From Anaerolineae bacterium (lineage in GTDB: Bacteria; Chloroflexota; Anaerolineae; Anaerolineales; Villigracilaceae), in NCBI GenBank assembly GCA_003524705.1, contig DQGV01000083.1, forward strand, positions 1 to 8,659: a stretch of 8,659 nt of DNA, read 5' to 3'. Position 1 is the stretch's first letter; each line of letters starts with the position of its first letter. Shown here piece by piece: positions 5,746-8,659 of this stretch. The translations under genes and the position numbers were made by a program. Under the pieces are notes generated by a model. The model was not told the DNA's origin. It worked only from the letters and a program-made list of their open reading frames with translations, and searched no databases.

Positions 5746-7722
5746 ATGCCCTCATCCATACTAGGCAAAACACTCCTCAATCAATATCGAGTTGAAGAAT
5801 ACATCACATCCACACCGCTTGGTGAACTGCACCGCGTCACCGACGAACGAAGCGGCAAATTATTTGCACTCGTTTTACTGCCAAAAGAAATTTCAGATGA
5901 CCTCGAAGCCATTAAAGAATTAGAAAGCAAATCAAAAAAGCTACAAAGCATTAATCATCCCAACCTAGCAAAATATATAGGTTTATATCAAACCCCAACA
6001 CTTGCCTTCTTGCTCGAAGAATGGATAGACGGACCGTCACTAAAAAACATTCTCGCACAAACAACATTAAGCGCAGAAGAAGTCATCATTTATACAAAGT
6101 CTTTATGCAACGCGCTCGAAGCACTTCACAAACAAAACTTCTTACATCTCAACTTTTCGCCTGAACTTATTCGCATCAATCAAAAAGGTCAAATCAAATT
6201 AAGTGGCATCGCCAATGCCACTCCGCTTAATCAACAAGCCAGCCGCAAGTTAAATAAATACACATCACTTTATACATCGCCTGAAGAACTTAAAGAACAA
6301 ACGCCCAGCCCAGCCTCCGATGTATATTCGCTTTCCATTCTTTTATATCAACTCATCACAAACAAATGGATAAACGGCAAACAACCTCCAAAATCAAACG
6401 AAGCCATTCGCAAGATACATCTTGATACAACTCCACCTGTACCCATCTCGCTCAATAAAAATATTCCGGATAACTTCTCGCGTATGCTTTTGTGGTCGCT
6501 CCGCAAAAATCCAGATGACCGCCTGAAAAACACCACTGAACTTCTTTCATCACTCGCGCTTTCTCTGCAAATTTCAATAGATAAAATTCCGCCTCTCGTC
6601 TCGGGGACATCTGCCCCTGTCACCTCAGCAGTTCTGCAATCGTGGACCTTTCTCCCCCCACCCAAAGCCAGCGCCATCAGTGACACGATTCCATTAGAAG
6701 ATAGATTAGCAAATGTTTCGTCACCATTACCCAAAAAGCGTCAAGTCCGCGTGATGCCTGTCTTCTTTTTGTTTTTATTTGCAGGTATTTTTGCCTTATT
6801 CTTTTTCATTCGTCCTGTTGAGCCAGCAGTTTCAACCTTGCCAACGATTACACCCTTTGTACCCAATATCACACCACCCCCAACAAACACATCCGAACCC
6901 AGACCCACAAAAGAATTTGGCGGACAGATCACTTTTACTTGTACTCGTGGAGATTTTAATCAAGTCTGTATCGTAAATAGAGATGGAAGTGGCTACACGC
7001 AAATTACAGATATGGAAGCCAGCAATTACTATCCTGTCTTTACACCTGATGGAACTTCGTTATTATTTGCTTCTAACCGCAATGGTCCCTTTGATTTTTT
7101 TCTGCTTGTCTTTAGCCAAAGAGAAATTATTCCAATCACAAATAACATTGGCAATGTCATTTCGCCAGACTACTCCCCTGACGGCAGGCAGATAGTTTTT
7201 GCTAATAAAGTTGGCGATAACCCCACCGCCATTTGGATGATCAATGCCGATGGATTAAACCCACGCCTCATTTACACAGGCGCAAGGGATATTGTCGCGG
7301 TGGCATGGTCACCCAACGGAGAAAAGATTGCGTATGCCATGTCTATGGGTGTTCCACAAGAATATGAAATTTATACAATGGATATAAACGGCAGAAATCA
7401 TCTCAAAGTATCACAAGGGTTGTTGGGCATTGGCGGCAGTGTAGATTGGTCAATAGATGGCAGAAGTTTATTAATCCATGCAGGTGCATTTGGAGATAAA
7501 AACATATTTAGAATTGATGCAGAAACTGGAGATTTTATACAACTCACCAACGGCGGTAATAATGCCAGTGCATCTTACTCACCAGACGGGAATTATATTG
7601 TCTTCAACTCTCTTCGCAATGATGACCAATCCGATTTATACATCATGCGCGCAGATGGAACAAATCAGGTGCAGTTAACGAATCACCCCGAACCTGATTG
7701 GGGCGCGAGGTGGATTGATTAG
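5746..7722 (+). CDS. Membrane pseudokinase with extracytoplasmic TolB/PD40-type propeller
   Basis: This 658-residue protein has three parts. Residues about 14-275 align with bacterial Ser/Thr (Hanks) kinases, yet the catalytic residues are missing. The glycine loop reads ITSTPLGEL, the VAIK lysine is Val43 (FALVLLPKE), the catalytic-loop HRD is His134-Leu-Asn136 (FLHLNFSPELI), and the DFG region is KLSGIA (151-156). Structural motifs remain: SPEEL (178-182) for APE and SDVYSL with Asp192. One membrane helix (about 338-355) and a Pro/Thr-rich linker (357-390) place the rest outside. Residues 394-658 are a beta-propeller with WSPDG-like repeats at 433-436, 477-480, 522-525, 569-572 and 612-615. 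The end WGARWID fits closure with the first strand, so six blades are likely. It is best read as a pseudokinase sensor or scaffold, although an atypical active kinase cannot be excluded. No Shine-Dalgarno precedes the ATG. The lipoprotein gene follows after 24 bases. Confidence 0.88.
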   Translation: MPSSILGKTLLNQYRVEEYITSTPLGELHRVTDERSGKLFALVLLPKEISDDLEAIKELESKSKKLQSINHPNLAKYIGLYQTPTLAFLLEEWIDGPSLKNILAQTTLSAEEVIIYTKSLCNALEALHKQNFLHLNFSPELIRINQKGQIKLSGIANATPLNQQASRKLNKYTSLYTSPEELKEQTPSPASDVYSLSILLYQLITNKWINGKQPPKSNEAIRKIHLDTTPPVPISLNKNIPDNFSRMLLWSLRKNPDDRLKNTTELLSSLALSLQISIDKIPPLVSGTSAPVTSAVLQSWTFLPPPKASAISDTIPLEDRLANVSSPLPKKRQVRVMPVFFLFLFAGIFALFFFIRPVEPAVSTLPTITPFVPNITPPPTNTSEPRPTKEFGGQITFTCTRGDFNQVCIVNRDGSGYTQITDMEASNYYPVFTPDGTSLLFASNRNGPFDFFLLVFSQREIIPITNNIGNVISPDYSPDGRQIVFANKVGDNPTAIWMINADGLNPRLIYTGARDIVAVAWSPNGEKIAYAMSMGVPQEYEIYTMDINGRNHLKVSQGLLGIGGSVDWSIDGRSLLIHAGAFGDKNIFRIDAETGDFIQLTNGGNNASASYSPDGNYIVFNSLRNDDQSDLYIMRADGTNQVQLTNHPEPDWGARWID

Positions 7723-7735
7723 AAATAAATTTATC

Positions 7736-7740
7736 GAAGG
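7736..7740 (+). promoter_or_regulatory. Shine-Dalgarno GAAGG of the lipoprotein gene
   Basis: GAAGG lies six bases before the ATG at 7747 and thirteen bases after the stop of the kinase-fold gene. It fixes the lipoprotein start and supports co-transcription of the pair. Confidence 0.6.
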
Positions 7741-7746
7741 TTACTT

Positions 7747-8427
7747 ATGAGCAAAAAAATCAAATTACATAATAAATTTATAAGCCTCGTTAATCTCATT
7801 GTTCTCCTATTATCAAGTTGTGCAGATAGGGAATCAAAAAAAACTCATTCAGGTGTATATCCTTTCCCAACATATGTTTATGACATTTTACCTAGTGGAA
7901 ATGCAGAATTTGTACATTATTTTCCTTCTAAAAATTTCGATTTCAATATCGAGTTTGACTACCCTAGTAGTTGGTGGTTACAAGAACATACAAATGAAAT
8001 TGCGTTGGAGAGTGTTTTCTTAGGAGATCCAAGGTTTCTCTCCTTACCTACTCCAACATACGATACCTACCACCCTACACCGAACGACTTTGGGAGTGTT
8101 TATATTTGGGTTATGTCTAGAGGGTATGGTCAAAGCCCTGACTCAGAGCTAGAGGAACATAAAGAAAGTTATAGCAACACCCATTGGATAAAAGTTCTGA
8201 ATAACTACACAATCAAAATAGATGGATATTATGCTACTGTTTTAGAGTATCAAATTGAGCCATTTGATAACGGATACACTGATTTGATGTTTAGTAAGAG
8301 AATCTATTTTATGGTTAAGAGACAAGTGTACGAAATAATTTTTACGGTTGCAGATAAAGATCGAGGTGGCGATTTTGAGAAAGGATTTGATTACTTATTA
8401 AGCAGCATAAAGATAGTATTAAAGTAA
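7747..8427 (+). CDS. Predicted lipoprotein with a PsbP-like region
   Basis: The 226-residue protein starts with a basic n-region (MSKKIKLHNK), a hydrophobic core and the lipobox LSSC with Cys25, so it should be lipid-anchored outside the cytoplasmic membrane. The mature part has FDFNIEFDYPSSWW (64-77), a short motif like the yPssW element of PsbP-like lipoproteins. Further on, IKIDGYYATVLEYQIE, RIYFMVKRQVYEIIF and a closing FDYLLSSIKI match the usual order of strands and last helix in that fold. The family call is by eye and tentative. The gene lies directly behind the pseudokinase-propeller gene with its own Shine-Dalgarno, so the lipoprotein could be a partner of the outside propeller. It is strikingly AT-rich compared with trmFO or hflX (19 of 60 G+C in the block 7861-7920), which may mark recent acquisition or weak selection. 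Confidence 0.82.
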   Translation: MSKKIKLHNKFISLVNLIVLLLSSCADRESKKTHSGVYPFPTYVYDILPSGNAEFVHYFPSKNFDFNIEFDYPSSWWLQEHTNEIALESVFLGDPRFLSLPTPTYDTYHPTPNDFGSVYIWVMSRGYGQSPDSELEEHKESYSNTHWIKVLNNYTIKIDGYYATVLEYQIEPFDNGYTDLMFSKRIYFMVKRQVYEIIFTVADKDRGGDFEKGFDYLLSSIKIVLK

Positions 8428-8497
8428 AAAGTAAGAAAAAGTTGAAATAGCAGAATCAATTTTCCATCAAGTAAGAAGCGAGTTTTATTATCCGATG

Positions 8498-8535
8498 ATG
8501 ATTTTGACCTGTACACCGTCAAATATCATTTTTTT
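8498..8535 (+). terminator. Putative terminator after the lipoprotein gene
   Basis: ATGATTTTGAC (8498-8508) pairs with GTCAAATATCAT (8518-8529), with one bulged base, around the nine-base loop CTGTACACC. A run of T follows (8529-8535). The stem is AT-rich, so the terminator may be weak. It lies 71 bases after the stop. The loop flanks contain TGTACA, so an operator is a possible alternative reading. Confidence 0.5.
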
Positions 8536-8540
8536 AACTT

Positions 8541-8613
8541 GCAGGGGATTTTTTTATAACAAATTGTTATGTTTTGGGGCAAAACCTGCGCATAAAAAAC
8601 CTTTACATGCAGG
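8541..8613 (+). promoter_or_regulatory. Abutting palindromes with alternative GCAGG/CCTGC pairing (candidate leader or operator)
   Basis: ATAACAA-A-TTGTTAT (8556-8570) is a perfect 15-base odd palindrome. It abuts a second one, GTTTTG-GGG-CAAAAC (8571-8585). Around them, CCTGC (8585-8589) can pair with either of two near-identical copies of ACnTGCAGG (8537-8545 and 8605-8613). The downstream copy contains the AGG of the possible Shine-Dalgarno for an ATG at 8621. This could be a pair of repressor sites or an RNA switch. The pairing segments are only five bases long, so it is a suggestion. The rest of 8428-8540 holds only the hairpin above and two AAGTAAGAA copies (8429, 8469). Confidence 0.3.
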
Positions 8614-8620
8614 ATATTTA

Positions 8621-8659
8621 ATGTATCATTCACTCATCAATGGCGTTTTTCGCGGCTCG
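8621..8659 (+). CDS. Possible 5' end of a further gene (partial, uncertain)
   Basis: ATG at 8621 follows AGGA (8611-8614) at six bases and stays open to the window end, giving MYHSLINGVFRGS. A second ATG at 8640, in another frame, starts MAFFAA. It lies ten bases after TATCAT (8624-8629), which with TTTACA (8602-8607) and a 16-base spacer forms a plausible promoter. Base composition rises again towards the edge (GGCG, CGCGGC). Thirteen codons are too few to name a product or to decide between the two starts. Confidence 0.25.
   Translation, partial: MYHSLINGVFRGS

Noticed and set aside
6348..6734. A 128-codon minus-strand frame inside the pseudokinase gene
   Set aside because: It lies antisense within an intact gene with clear domain content, has no recognisable motif, and is explained as a shadow of the + strand frame.
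6779..7195. Extra + strand frames overlapping the transmembrane and propeller region
   Set aside because: The propeller frame continues intact through this region with regular WSPDG repeats, so there is no frameshift and these are shadow frames.
8569..8595. An eight-residue open frame (MFWGKTCA) in the 3' region
   Set aside because: It has no Shine-Dalgarno, overlaps the palindromes and is too short to separate from chance; a leader-peptide role cannot be supported.
8556..8600. Resemblance of TATAACAAATTGTTATG to the ends of integron attC sites
   Set aside because: The required RYYYAAC and GTTRRRY core pair is not present, there is no cassette-like structure and no integrase in the window.

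Overview
The window looks like chromosomal DNA of a free-living bacterium, most plausibly a member of the Chloroflexota (Anaerolineae-like). This assignment is an inference from gene content and style: a folate-type TrmFO, HflX followed by a tiny two-helix membrane protein, a kinase-fold/PD40-propeller membrane protein, and intergenic gaps filled with short palindromic and C-rich repeats. No ribosomal RNA or other decisive marker is present. All convincing genes lie on the + strand. No tRNA, CRISPR array, transposase or phage gene was seen.

Layout. Positions 1-180 hold the 3' end of a secreted-type protein, closed by a strong hairpin terminator (197-227). The gap 228-384 is C-rich, almost G-free micro-repeat DNA plus a promoter-like extended -10 placed directly before trmFO (385-1734), the tRNA m5U54 methyltransferase. 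The trmFO stop codon lies inside a small hairpin, followed by two inverted copies of a REP-like palindrome (1754-1857). A membrane-anchored M28 / glutaminyl-cyclase-like zinc enzyme follows (1872-2783). Its last codons are part of a perfect 19-bp palindrome. Next is a three-gene unit: a soluble histidine kinase with an RsbRD-like N-terminus (2848-4125), hflX overlapping its 3' end (4085-5446), and a 66-residue double-helix membrane protein (5459-5659) with a clear Shine-Dalgarno. Another palindrome (5665-5732) plus a T-run separates this unit from a pair made of a membrane protein with a cytoplasmic kinase fold and an outside six-bladed propeller (5746-7722), and a lipoprotein (7747-8427). The last 230 bases are AT-rich noncoding DNA with a terminator-like hairpin, two abutting palindromes, and possibly the first codons of another gene.

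Themes. (i) The kinase-fold protein appears to be a pseudokinase: glycine loop, VAIK lysine, HRD aspartate and DFG aspartate are all missing. With its propeller and the adjacent lipoprotein it is the best candidate here for an undescribed signalling or scaffolding module. (ii) The gaps after trmFO, the peptidase gene and the small membrane-protein gene each carry a different palindromic repeat family, and two of these repeats supply the last codons of the gene upstream. (iii) Four genes that follow intergenic gaps lack a Shine-Dalgarno. Three of them have a -10-like hexamer 5-10 bases before the ATG, suggesting leaderless or near-leaderless mRNAs, whereas two genes just behind another gene have good Shine-Dalgarno sites. 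(iv) Base composition falls from roughly two-thirds GC in a sampled stretch of trmFO to about one-third GC in the lipoprotein gene.
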